6,218 nt of DNA from Candidatus Glassiibacteriota bacterium (GTDB lineage: Bacteria > Gemmatimonadota > Glassbacteria > GWA2-58-10): contig JAFGTO010000172.1 of NCBI GenBank assembly GCA_016934095.1, positions 1 through 6,218 on the forward strand, given 5' to 3'. The notes under the pieces were generated by a model. That model did not search any database. It was not told where the DNA came from and saw only the letters and a program-made list of their open reading frames with translations. A program made the translations under genes and the position numbers. Positions 1 through 5,578 of this stretch are shown piece by piece. How positions within the stretch are numbered: position 1 is the first letter of the stretch; each line of letters starts with the position of its first letter.

Positions 1-478
1 ACTTTCAAAAAACGAATTAGAACAAAAACTGACTGCGGCTTAATCCTAAAAAATACGTCACCGAACTTATGAGCCAGAGTACTTAGCTACGCGGCCTCCG
101 GTTCGTGAATAATCCGGGCTAACGACCCTATTATCACAAAAACTGCGCAGCCGGTGCCGCCGAGGTTGCGGTACGGTACTGCCGCCGGCGAGCCGATGAC
201 TGCCTGCAGCCGGCCGTGTGCCTGCCCGGAACGCGGCAAGAATTTATGATGACAAAACCGGTTCCGGCCGATATATTATTTAGGCACGCTGCAACACCGC
301 CGGGAAATGGTGCGCTCAAGTTAAATACCGGCTGATGAAAGATTTGTTCAATATACCGTAGCGGCAAAAACGATACCAATTATAGCAGAGGAAACAGAAA
401 ATAGCAAGGAGACTCCGGAAAACCGTCGCCCTGAAACGAGAATAGCGATGCAAAAATTAAAAAACGGAAGGCAGGCGG
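1..478. other. Gene-free left edge, no recognised gene
   Basis: No convincing gene is seen here. Two plus-strand frames are open at the left edge: one ends in TAA at 41-43 and would give a 13-residue tail ending KLTAA, and the other ends in TGA at 70-72. Either could be the tail of a gene to the left, but neither is long enough to judge. The first ~130 bases are more AT-rich than the rest of the window. Bases 83-87 (TTAGC) can pair with 118-122 (GCTAA), and inside them CCGG at 98-101 with CCGG at 114-117, so this part could fold. From about 131 the sequence becomes GC-rich but has no coding character; an 81-codon minus-strand frame (134-379) has a TTG start, no ribosome-binding site and no recognisable protein features. 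I could not identify a clear promoter for the downstream ddl gene; it may lie anywhere in 300-460. Confidence 0.5.
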
Positions 479-1522
479 ATGAAAGTTATCATCCTGGCAG
501 GAGGTGACAGCAGCGAGCGCGAGATCTCGCTGGCGAGCGCCCGGTGCGCAGCCTTGGCCCTGAGCGAGGGGAAGCACCGGGTAACCGTGATGGATCCCGG
601 CCTGGGCTGGATGGTGATAGATCCGGCCTCGGCTTCTTCTCTGGGCCGGAGCCCGGCCCGTCCGCTGCCGGATGAGGACAGCCTGGGGCTGCTGGCGGCG
701 GCGGATATCGTGTTCAGCGTGCTGCACGGCGGTCCTGGGGAGGACGGCACCATCCACGCCGTCCTCGAGCTCCTGGGCGTGCCCTATGCAGGCAGCCCGG
801 TCGGGCCCAGCGCAATCGCCATGAACAAAGTTACCTCCAAACGGCTGTTCGCCGCAGCAGGTGTCCCTACGCCGGAATACCTGGTGCTCGAGGCCGAAGA
901 CAGGGAACACTGGCCCGAGGTGCTGGAGCACGGCACCGGGCGCCTGGGCCTGCCGCTGATTGTCAAGCCGGCGGCTCAGGGCTCCACCGTGGGGCTGTCC
1001 AAATGCAGTAACCTGGCCCAGTGCCTGAAAGCGGCCGAGCTCGCCGCCGGCTATGGCCCTCAGGTGGTGGTGGAGCGCTTTATCGACGGCCGCGAGCTGA
1101 CTGTCGGAATTCTGGGCGAAGTGCCCCTGCCCGTGCTCGAAATAGTGGTCCCTGGCGGCTTTTACGACTACAGGGCCAAATATCAGAGCCACGATAACCA
1201 GTATATCTGTCCCGCCCGGATAGACCCCGCAGTCTCCGCACGCGCCCAGCATTACGCGCTCGAGGCTTTCAAGGTCCTCGGCCTGAAGGATTACTCCCGC
1301 CTCGACTTCCGGCTCGATGAATCCGGCGGCCTCTGGTGCATCGAGGCCAATAACCAGCCGGGCATGACAGACAGCTCCCTGTTTCCCAAGGCGGCCAAAG
1401 TACTGGGCCTCGACCTGAGGGCGGTACTCGAGCGGATCATCCACCTGGCCCTGGAGCGTTTCCAGGCCGTGAAGACCGGCACTGCAGGCAAGCGGTCTCC
1501 CGGCCGGGACAGAGGAGCTTGA
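479..1522 (+). CDS. ddl: D-alanine--D-alanine ligase
   Basis: Cytoplasmic ATP-grasp enzyme that joins two D-alanines using ATP, supplying the dipeptide that MurF adds to the peptidoglycan precursor. The 347-residue protein shows the family marks in order: an N-terminal LAGGDSSEREISL (residues 6-18) with the substrate-binding Glu, HGGPGEDG (83-90), VPYAGS (101-106), the ATP-binding VKPAAQGSTVGL (162-173), VER (198-200), the YDYRAKY loop (229-235) typical of D-Ala-D-Ala rather than D-Ala-D-Lac ligases, RLDF (274-277) and the metal-binding IEANNQPGMT (288-297) with Glu289 and Asn291. Most relatives have NTSPGMT at the last site; here it is NNQPGMT, a small variation. The last ~16 residues are a basic, low-complexity tail whose codons also carry the folE2 ribosome-binding site. 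The ATG is preceded by GGAAGG at 466-471, 7 bases away. It ends one base before folE2, so the two are probably co-transcribed. No mur or fts genes are adjacent in the window. Confidence 0.96.
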   Translation: MKVIILAGGDSSEREISLASARCAALALSEGKHRVTVMDPGLGWMVIDPASASSLGRSPARPLPDEDSLGLLAAADIVFSVLHGGPGEDGTIHAVLELLGVPYAGSPVGPSAIAMNKVTSKRLFAAAGVPTPEYLVLEAEDREHWPEVLEHGTGRLGLPLIVKPAAQGSTVGLSKCSNLAQCLKAAELAAGYGPQVVVERFIDGRELTVGILGEVPLPVLEIVVPGGFYDYRAKYQSHDNQYICPARIDPAVSARAQHYALEAFKVLGLKDYSRLDFRLDESGGLWCIEANNQPGMTDSSLFPKAAKVLGLDLRAVLERIIHLALERFQAVKTGTAGKRSPGRDRGA

Positions 1523-1526
1523 TTTG
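1512..1526 (+). promoter_or_regulatory. Ribosome-binding site that sets the folE2 TTG start
   Basis: GAGGAG at 1512-1517 lies 6 bases before a TTG at 1524-1526. The next in-frame ATG (1539) is 21 bases from this site and is too far to use it. The site sits inside the last codons of ddl, so ribosomes finishing ddl (TGA at 1520-1522) could re-initiate directly on folE2. Confidence 0.75.
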
Positions 1527-2342
1527 AGCGACCGCCAGATGCCTGACTTGCAGAGCGAGTTCGATCCCCGAAACCTCGAGATCACCAAGGTAGGTGTCAA
1601 GGGACTTAGCTACCCCATCGTGGTTCAGGACCGGGCCAACGGCACCCAGCACACGGTAGCCAGCATACAAATGTCCGTGCTGCTGCCGCACCACTTCCGC
1701 GGCACGCACATGAGCCGGTTTATCGAGATCCTCAACCACTACCGCGGTAATATCTCCGCTGACAACCTGCAGGAGATCCTGGCCGAGATGCGTCGCCGCC
1801 TGAACGCCGACCTGGCGCATCTCGAGCTGGAATTTCCCTACTTCATCGAAAAACAGGCTCCGATCAGCAAGGCCAGGGGCCTGCAGGAATACATCTGCCG
1901 CTTCAGCGCCTCGGAAGGCGCCACTGCCGAGGACTCGGATTTCGTGCTGGCGGTCAACGTGCCGGTAACCACCCTCTGCCCCTGCTCGAAAGAGATCTCC
2001 GATTTCGGCGCCCACAACCAGCGCTCGGTTGTCGGCATCCAGGTGCGCTACAACCGGTTCATCTGGATCGAGGACTTGGTCGCCGTGGCCGAGGACTCTT
2101 CCAGCTCCGCCCTTTACCCCCTGCTGAAGCGCAGGGATGAGAAATACGTCACCGAGTATGCCTACAACAACCCGCGTTTCGTGGAGGACGTGGTGCGCGA
2201 GGCCGCCCTCAACCTGGAAAAGAACAAAGCCGTAACCTGGTACCGGGTGGAAGCCGAAAATTTCGAATCCATCCACAACCACAGTGCCTATGCCTTGATC
2301 GAGCGCCGCAAGGAAGCCCCGGTCAGCCGGCAGCCGGAATGA
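1524..2342 (+). CDS. folE2: GTP cyclohydrolase FolE2 (type IB)
   Basis: Converts GTP to 7,8-dihydroneopterin triphosphate, the first step toward tetrahydrofolate and also feeding queuosine/preQ0 synthesis. The 272-residue length is normal for FolE2, which is unrelated in sequence to FolE (type IA). Visible signatures are RGTHMSRF (59-66), TTLCPCSKEISDFGAHNQRS (149-168), LKRRDEKYVTEYAYNNPRFVED (from 201) and FESIHNHSAYA (248-257). The metal and active-site residues known in the family (numbered Cys147, His159, Glu201 and His246 in the Neisseria enzyme, from memory) line up at a constant offset of five with Cys152, His164, Glu206 and His251, so the enzyme looks intact. FolE2 enzymes can work with metals other than zinc and are in many bacteria the zinc-starvation paralogue; no Zur-like operator was recognised here, and being second behind ddl suggests constitutive expression. 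The TTG start is chosen because of the ribosome-binding site 6 bases upstream. Confidence 0.96.
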   Translation: MSDRQMPDLQSEFDPRNLEITKVGVKGLSYPIVVQDRANGTQHTVASIQMSVLLPHHFRGTHMSRFIEILNHYRGNISADNLQEILAEMRRRLNADLAHLELEFPYFIEKQAPISKARGLQEYICRFSASEGATAEDSDFVLAVNVPVTTLCPCSKEISDFGAHNQRSVVGIQVRYNRFIWIEDLVAVAEDSSSSALYPLLKRRDEKYVTEYAYNNPRFVEDVVREAALNLEKNKAVTWYRVEAENFESIHNHSAYALIERRKEAPVSRQPE

Positions 2343-2347
2343 GCCTT

Positions 2348-2378
2348 TGCCGCCCCGGCCCGTGTCCGGCCGGCGGCA
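2348..2378 (+). terminator. GC-rich hairpin just after folE2, no T-run
   Basis: TGCCGCC at 2348-2354 pairs with GGCGGCA at 2372-2378, and GGCC at 2357-2360 with GGCC at 2368-2371, leaving a two-C bulge and a 7-base loop. It begins 6 bases past the folE2 stop codon, where a terminator would be expected. No T-run follows, so it may instead protect the 3' end of the mRNA or act with Rho. The fold is seen directly; the role is inferred. Confidence 0.45.
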
Positions 2379-2435
2379 GGAACACATGCGGAAACCGTTG
2401 CCGCGGTCCCGGTTTTCCAGTATTTAACAGGCGTG

Positions 2436-2469
2436 AAAAAAAGATGATCATTTTTTTAAGAAATTTCTT
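2436..2469. repeat. A-tract/T-tract inverted repeat plus 12-bp palindrome at the M23 promoter
   Basis: Seven A (2436-2442) and seven T (2451-2457) flank the palindrome ATGATCAT (2444-2451). Directly after comes a perfect 12-bp palindrome, AAGAAATTTCTT (2458-2469), whose last two bases are the first two of the -35 box. The A/T tracts lie where an UP element that binds the RNA polymerase alpha subunit would be, and the second palindrome is placed like a repressor operator. AT-rich sequence makes palindromes easily, so the regulatory reading is only an inference. Confidence 0.4.
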
Positions 2470-2496
2470 GACAACCTTGAGGGGCCAAGTTACAAT
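2468..2496 (+). promoter_or_regulatory. Sigma70-type promoter for the M23 peptidase gene
   Basis: TTGACA (2468-2473, perfect -35) and TACAAT (2491-2496, five of six for -10) are separated by exactly 17 bases. Transcription would begin near 2503, giving a leader of about 80 bases before the ATG at 2585. A/T tracts just upstream could strengthen it. This is the best promoter in the window by consensus and shows that the M23 gene starts a new transcription unit. Confidence 0.8.
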
Positions 2497-2584
2497 CTAA
2501 CAAACCCACCTTTAAGTATACTTGCCAACGCAGCACCGGATAATGACATAGCTTTCAGCGCCCGACCGTTACGGAGTTCAAGCG

Positions 2585-3505
2585 ATGCCCCGAAAAGCCT
2601 GGACAATTCTGTTTGTTCCCCACGGCGACATCAGCATTCGCAGGCTGAGCGTCTCGCGCTGGCTGATAGGTTTCCTTTCTTTCTGCTGCCTCACCCTGGC
2701 CGTCGGTGTCGGCTACCTGGTCATTTCCTCTGTCAACAAGACCTACAACGAGCTCAAGCTGATAAACCTCGAGCAGGAAAACAGGCTGCTCACCGAGAAG
2801 CTGAATACGGTCGAAAGCAAGATCGGCCAGTTGAACGGCAAGATCGATGGCCTGCTAGTGGAAAACCAGGTATTCAGGCGTATCGCGGGACTGGAAGTGC
2901 TGGACGAGGAAGTGACCAAGGTCGGAATCGGTGGTACCTTTCCCGGACATTACGACGAGTTGTTCGAGATGGACAGCGAGCTGGCCAAAAATATCTACTC
3001 CCAGGAAGACCAGGTCGAGGCCCTGCTGCGCAAGGCGGACCTGATCGGCCAGAGCCTGCAGGAAGCCATGGAAAGCATGGAAGCCAGCGCCGACAAGTGG
3101 GCGCACCATCCCTCGATCAAGCCGACTACCGGCTATATCTCCAGCTTCTTCGGCAGGCGCAGGCACCCAATCTACCACACCCTGCAGTACCATAATGCCA
3201 TCGACATCTCCACCAAGACCGGCGAGCCTATCGTAGCCACGGCGGATGGCAAGATTATCAAGTCCTCGCACCAGGTGGGTTATGGACTGACCATCGTGAT
3301 CGACCACGGCTACGGGATTAACACCAAGTATGCCCACTGCTCGAAAAGCAAGGTCAGGAAGGGGCAGAAAGTAAAGCGCGGCGAGGTGATCGGCTATGTG
3401 GGCCAGAGCGGTATCACCACCGGACCCAACCTGCACTATGAAGTTGTCGAGAACGGTGTCCCCAAAGACCCCTTGAATTATATCCTTGACAACTATGTCC
3501 CCTGA
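2585..3505 (+). CDS. Membrane-anchored M23 family metallopeptidase
   Basis: Probable cell-wall endopeptidase or peptidoglycan-binding regulator of 306 residues. The N-terminus is a short cytoplasmic segment (1-25, with WTILFVPHG, as in many M23 proteins of this layout), followed by a single membrane segment (about 26-49), a coiled-coil-like stretch rich in Leu, Glu and Lys (about 52-97), a linker, and a C-terminal LytM/M23 beta-barrel (about 181-300). The zinc ligands are present: His203 and Asp207 of HNAID, and His284. His251 in KYAH matches one catalytic His. The first His of the usual HLH motif is replaced by Asn282 (GPNLHYEV), so activity may be changed. GGAG at 2573-2576 is 8 bases before the ATG. 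It has its own strong promoter. No bactofilin gene, a frequent partner of such proteins, is adjacent downstream. The fold is certain; the exact bond cut, if any, is unknown. Confidence 0.92.
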   Translation: MPRKAWTILFVPHGDISIRRLSVSRWLIGFLSFCCLTLAVGVGYLVISSVNKTYNELKLINLEQENRLLTEKLNTVESKIGQLNGKIDGLLVENQVFRRIAGLEVLDEEVTKVGIGGTFPGHYDELFEMDSELAKNIYSQEDQVEALLRKADLIGQSLQEAMESMEASADKWAHHPSIKPTTGYISSFFGRRRHPIYHTLQYHNAIDISTKTGEPIVATADGKIIKSSHQVGYGLTIVIDHGYGINTKYAHCSKSKVRKGQKVKRGEVIGYVGQSGITTGPNLHYEVVENGVPKDPLNYILDNYVP

Positions 3506-3560
3506 CCGGTATCCTGCTAAAAAGATCCAACCCGTAAACCAAAGCCTCTGAAAAATGAAT

Positions 3561-3590
3561 TTGACATCCCGGGCCGGTTCGTAATATTTT
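3561..3590 (+). promoter_or_regulatory. Promoter for the SRP RNA gene
   Basis: A perfect -35 box TTGACA (3561-3566) is followed by the AT-rich TAATATTTT (3582-3590). The -10 could be TAATAT (3582-3587, spacing 15) or TATTTT (3585-3590, spacing 18); each matches consensus at four of six positions. Either places the start of transcription at or a few bases beyond the first base of the SRP RNA terminal helix (3594), which supports the assignment. Confidence 0.65.
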
Positions 3591-3593
3591 ATC

Positions 3594-3694
3594 AAGTCCC
3601 AGGTCCACAGGACAACTACTCGCTAACCCCGTCAGGACCGGAAGGTAGCAGCGGTACGCTTGATGTTGTTGTTGCTGTGGGTTGCCTGGGACTT
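3594..3694 (+). ncRNA. ffs: Signal recognition particle RNA, small bacterial (4.5S) type
   Basis: RNA scaffold that binds Ffh and directs ribosomes making membrane and exported proteins to FtsY. The universally conserved apical domain is plain at about 3628-3654: GTCAGGACCGGAAGG then TAGCAGCGG, with the GGAA tetraloop at 3640-3643 closed by CC/GG and the asymmetric loop bases (CAGG/AGCA) that contact Ffh. The arms pair along the hairpin: 3594-3603 with 3685-3694 (ten perfect pairs), 3605-3610 with 3675-3680 (six) and 3611-3616 with 3668-3673 (six, one G-U). The length of about 101 bases and the lack of an Alu domain mark the 4.5S-like form. It has its own promoter and ends in a T-run. The 5' and 3' ends are set from the terminal helix and could be off by a few bases. 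Confidence 0.95.
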
Positions 3695-3700
3695 TTTTTT
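3685..3700 (+). terminator. T-run terminator of the SRP RNA
   Basis: The closing helix of the SRP RNA (3' arm 3685-3694) runs straight into eight T at 3693-3700. The long hairpin with its GC-rich base followed by T fits intrinsic termination. It separates the RNA from the transporter gene, for which I see no clear promoter in 3701-3763; the latter may depend on read-through. Confidence 0.65.
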
Positions 3701-3763
3701 CAGCCCGGCCCCTCCAGGCACCGGCCGGGAGCCTCTCACCATTTTCTCCAGGGGGAAGGCATC

Positions 3764-4768
3764 ATGTTTATCCTCCATTCTTATCAGGCGGCGGTACTGT
3801 TCTGCGTAATCACCATGCTGTGCTGGGGCTCCTGGGCCAATACCCAGAAACTGGCGGGCCGCCGCTGGCGGTTCGAGCTCTATTACTGGGATTACACCCT
3901 GGGAGTGCTGCTGCTCTCGGCGGTCTTCGCTTTCACCCTCGGCAGCCTTGGCAGTGCCGGCCGGCCCTTCCTGCCCGATATCGCCCAGGCCGGGGCAGAG
4001 AACATCGGCTCGGCCCTGCTGGGAGGGGCGATATTCAACCTCTCCAATATCCTGCTGGTAGCCGCCATCGCCGTGGCCGGCATGGCAGTGGCTTTTCCTG
4101 TGGGGGTGGGTCTGGCCCTGGTGATCGGGGTGGTGTCAAACTATGTCAAGGCGCCCGTGGGCAATGCTTCGATGCTGTTCACCGGCGTGGCGATAGTCGC
4201 TCTGGCGATCATCCTCTGTGCGATTGCCTACAAAAGGCTGGGAAGCGCCGGCTCGGGCGGGGCAAAGGGACTGGTCCTCTCGGTGGCCGCCGGGGTGCTG
4301 ATGGGTTTCTTCTACCGCTGGGTGGTCAGCTCGATGACCCTTGATTTTGTCGCGCCCGAAGCCGGCAAGCTCACTCCCTATTCAGCGGTGTTTTTCTTTT
4401 CGCTCGGCCTTTTCCTCAGCAACTTCATCTTCAACACCGTGCTGATGAAAGTGCCGGTCGAGGGCGAGCCGGTGCCCCTGGGTGATTATTTCAAGGGTTC
4501 GCTCGGAGTGCACCTGACCGGCATCCTGGGCGGGATCATCTGGAATGTCGGCATGAGTTTCAGCATCATCGCCTCGGAGCAGGCGGGCCCTGCTATCAGC
4601 TACGGCCTGGGCCAGGGCGCAACCCTGGTGGCGGCGCTCTGGGGAGTGTTCATCTGGAAAGAGTTCGCCCAGGCGCCCAGGGGGACCGGCAAGCTGCTGG
4701 CCGCGATGTTTATCTGCTACGTGGCCGGCCTGGCGCTGATCATCATCGCCCGCAATGCGGCTGCCTGA
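3764..4768 (+). CDS. DMT-superfamily permease (GRP sugar-transporter / ureide-permease-like)
   Basis: Integral membrane transporter of 334 residues. About ten hydrophobic segments can be seen, near residues 8-24, 41-59, 85-104, 105-127, 136-156, 168-188, 205-228, 249-271, 276-298 and 308-328, the usual 10-helix layout of the drug/metabolite transporter superfamily. The N-terminal CWGSWANTQKL (20-30), the RWRFELYYWDY segment (34-44) and the GGAIFNLSNILLVAAI segment (87-102) resemble proteins labelled GRP sugar transporter or ureide permease-like in bacterial genomes. The substrate cannot be read from sequence; a sugar, nucleobase or related metabolite is possible. The start is the ATG at 3764, behind GGGGGAAGG (3751-3759). 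The same frame is open back to 3677, but that would place the first codons inside the SRP RNA, so the longer form is rejected. It converges on the deacylase gene with 26 bases between the stop codons. Confidence 0.85.
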   Translation: MFILHSYQAAVLFCVITMLCWGSWANTQKLAGRRWRFELYYWDYTLGVLLLSAVFAFTLGSLGSAGRPFLPDIAQAGAENIGSALLGGAIFNLSNILLVAAIAVAGMAVAFPVGVGLALVIGVVSNYVKAPVGNASMLFTGVAIVALAIILCAIAYKRLGSAGSGGAKGLVLSVAAGVLMGFFYRWVVSSMTLDFVAPEAGKLTPYSAVFFFSLGLFLSNFIFNTVLMKVPVEGEPVPLGDYFKGSLGVHLTGILGGIIWNVGMSFSIIASEQAGPAISYGLGQGATLVAALWGVFIWKEFAQAPRGTGKLLAAMFICYVAGLALIIIARNAAA

Positions 4769-4784
4769 AAAGGCTGCGACAGCC
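4768..4784 (-). terminator. Possible terminator for the YbaK-type gene
   Basis: Read on the minus strand, GGCTG-TCG-CAGCC is followed by TTTT, 10 bases past the TAG stop of the deacylase gene. The stem is only five base pairs and the T-run is short, and it touches the stop codon of the convergent transporter gene, so this is tentative. Confidence 0.35.
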
Positions 4785-4794
4785 GGGGCCTGCC

Positions 4795-5259
4795 CTACCC
4801 GGCGAAATCGCCCAGGGTCGGCTGAGCCAGGTTCTTGAAGTCTGCGTATTTCATCCGGACCACCTCGAAATGGGTGCCGGCGTTGAAAATGATCTCCTCG
4901 TCTTCATCCAGCTGACGGTCAACGTAGACTTTAAGCCCGTATAGGACGCCGAAAGGCGGCATGGCGCCCAGCTCGCATTCCGGGAACAGCTCTTTCAGCT
5001 CCGCTTCCCCGGCCACCGCAGGGTCTTTCATCCCGGAGACGGCCGCGAATTTTTTCAGGTTCACCTGGTGCGGCGCATCCACCACCGCCATGACGTATTC
5101 CCCCCCGCCTTTGATTACCACGACTTTGGCCACTTCCCGTCCGGGAGCGTGCACGCTGGCTGCGGTATGCTGGGCGGAGTAGGTGACATTGTGCGGCACC
5201 ACCTCGTAACCGACCTTGTTCTCTTTCAAATATTGCGACAAGCGGCTCGAAACAGTCAT
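4795..5259 (-). CDS. YbaK/EbsC-type aminoacyl-tRNA deacylase
   Basis: Small cytoplasmic protein of 154 residues made of a single YbaK/prolyl-tRNA-synthetase-editing domain. Members hydrolyse mischarged aminoacyl-tRNAs (for example Cys-tRNA(Pro) or Ala-tRNA(Pro)) in trans; which one this acts on cannot be told. Visible family features are an N-terminal helix (SSRLSQYLKENKVGYEVVPH), AQHTAAS (29-35), GREVAKVVVIK (40-50) with the Lys45 position of the catalytic lysine, YVMAVV (55-60), LFPECELGAMPPFGVLYG (91-108) and the C-terminal FNAGTHFEVVRMKYADF (125-141). Start choice: ATG at 5257-5259 lies 8 bases behind a perfect AGGAGG. A GTG nine bases further upstream is in frame but overlaps that ribosome-binding site, so the ATG is preferred. 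It is a single-gene unit with its own promoter, convergent with the transporter and divergent from the propeller gene. Confidence 0.92.
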   Translation of the reverse strand: MTVSSRLSQYLKENKVGYEVVPHNVTYSAQHTAASVHAPGREVAKVVVIKGGGEYVMAVVDAPHQVNLKKFAAVSGMKDPAVAGEAELKELFPECELGAMPPFGVLYGLKVYVDRQLDEDEEIIFNAGTHFEVVRMKYADFKNLAQPTLGDFAG

Positions 5260-5309
5260 GGGACCCACCTCCTGTTGAAGGTATAAGCGGAAGAAACACC
5301 CCGTAATTC

Positions 5310-5338
5310 ATTTTAGATAAATCCGGGCGAATTCTCAA
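5310..5338 (-). promoter_or_regulatory. Sigma70-type promoter for the YbaK-type gene
   Basis: On the minus strand TTGAGA (5338 to 5333, five of six for -35) and TAAAAT (5315 to 5310, five of six for -10) are exactly 17 bases apart. Transcription would start near 5303, giving a leader of about 43 bases ending in AGGAGG before the ATG at 5259. Confidence 0.7.
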
Positions 5339-5356
5339 GGGACTGGAGAATTTTTT
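5330..5356. repeat. Inverted repeat over the deacylase -35 box, terminator-like on the plus strand
   Basis: AATTCTC (5330-5336) is the exact reverse complement of GAGAATT (5346-5352), with a 9-base gap, and six T at 5351-5356 follow. On the plus strand this looks like an intrinsic terminator, yet no plus-strand gene lies just upstream. Its left arm overlaps the -35 box of the minus-strand promoter, so it could equally be an operator for a dimeric regulator. The repeat is certain; the function is not. Confidence 0.4.
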
Positions 5357-5456
5357 AGCAGGATCTTGTCTCTTTCGCCCCGGGGCGCCGGAGGCGGGTC
5401 TTACGGCTCACCTGGTAACGATCCAGGCAGGCAGGACTTAAAAAACAACAAATTAC

Positions 5457-5485
5457 TTGATTTATCCGATATTCTATGCAATAAT
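5457..5485 (+). promoter_or_regulatory. Probable promoter for the propeller gene, extended -10
   Basis: TTGATT (5457-5462) and AATAAT (5480-5485, five of six for -10) are 17 bases apart, and TG at 5477-5478 sits one base before the -10 as in extended -10 promoters. A start near 5492 gives a leader of about 87 bases. AGGTG at 5568-5572, 6 bases from the ATG at 5579, serves as ribosome-binding site. Confidence 0.55.
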
Positions 5486-5578
5486 TATAGTAGGACTGTC
5501 ATTTTTTTCTTCATTACAAGCTGAACACCCGTTCTTCCGCCCCCCGGAAAAACCGCCACCCATTGTCAGGTGTCCAAA

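Larger units (their letters stand above)
5260..5578. other. Divergent intergenic region with promoters in both directions
   Basis: The 319-base gap between the deacylase and the propeller gene contains no credible gene. It holds the ribosome-binding site and promoter of the deacylase, an inverted repeat over that promoter's -35 box, a GC-rich middle (about 5376-5434) with a perfect palindrome CGCCCCGGGGCG at 5376-5387 and three tandem CAGG units at 5424-5435, a hairpin CCTGG/CCAGG at 5411-5415 and 5423-5427, and an AT-rich promoter segment (about 5438-5515) for the propeller gene. Confidence 0.7.

Noticed and set aside
1..130. tmRNA-like tail (a reading frame ending in Ala-Ala-stop at 36-43)
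   Set aside because: No tRNA-like 3' domain with a proper T-loop or CCA end follows, and the residues before Ala-Ala do not match known tag peptides well.
134..379. 81-codon minus-strand frame in the left gap
   Set aside because: TTG start without ribosome-binding site, composition like non-coding sequence, no recognisable features.
424..478. Possible leader regulatory RNA of ddl
   Set aside because: No conserved riboswitch core or attenuator hairpin with T-run could be found.
380..1600. 406-codon minus-strand open frame across ddl
   Set aside because: It lies antisense to a clear ddl gene and its translation shows no family motifs; long antisense frames are common in GC-rich genes.
1437..2387. 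316-codon minus-strand open frame across folE2
   Set aside because: It is antisense to folE2, whose active-site residues are all intact in the plus frame.
2855..3595. 246-codon minus-strand open frame across the M23 gene
   Set aside because: It is antisense to the M23 domain and runs through the SRP RNA promoter; no recognisable protein.
5376..5435. Possible riboswitch upstream of the propeller gene
   Set aside because: The GC-rich palindrome and small hairpin do not match the c-di-GMP, glycine, TPP or cobalamin cores I know, and the segment lies upstream of the predicted transcription start.
5424..5435. CAGG tandem repeat as a phase-variation tract
   Set aside because: Only three units and outside any coding region; too short to support slippage control.
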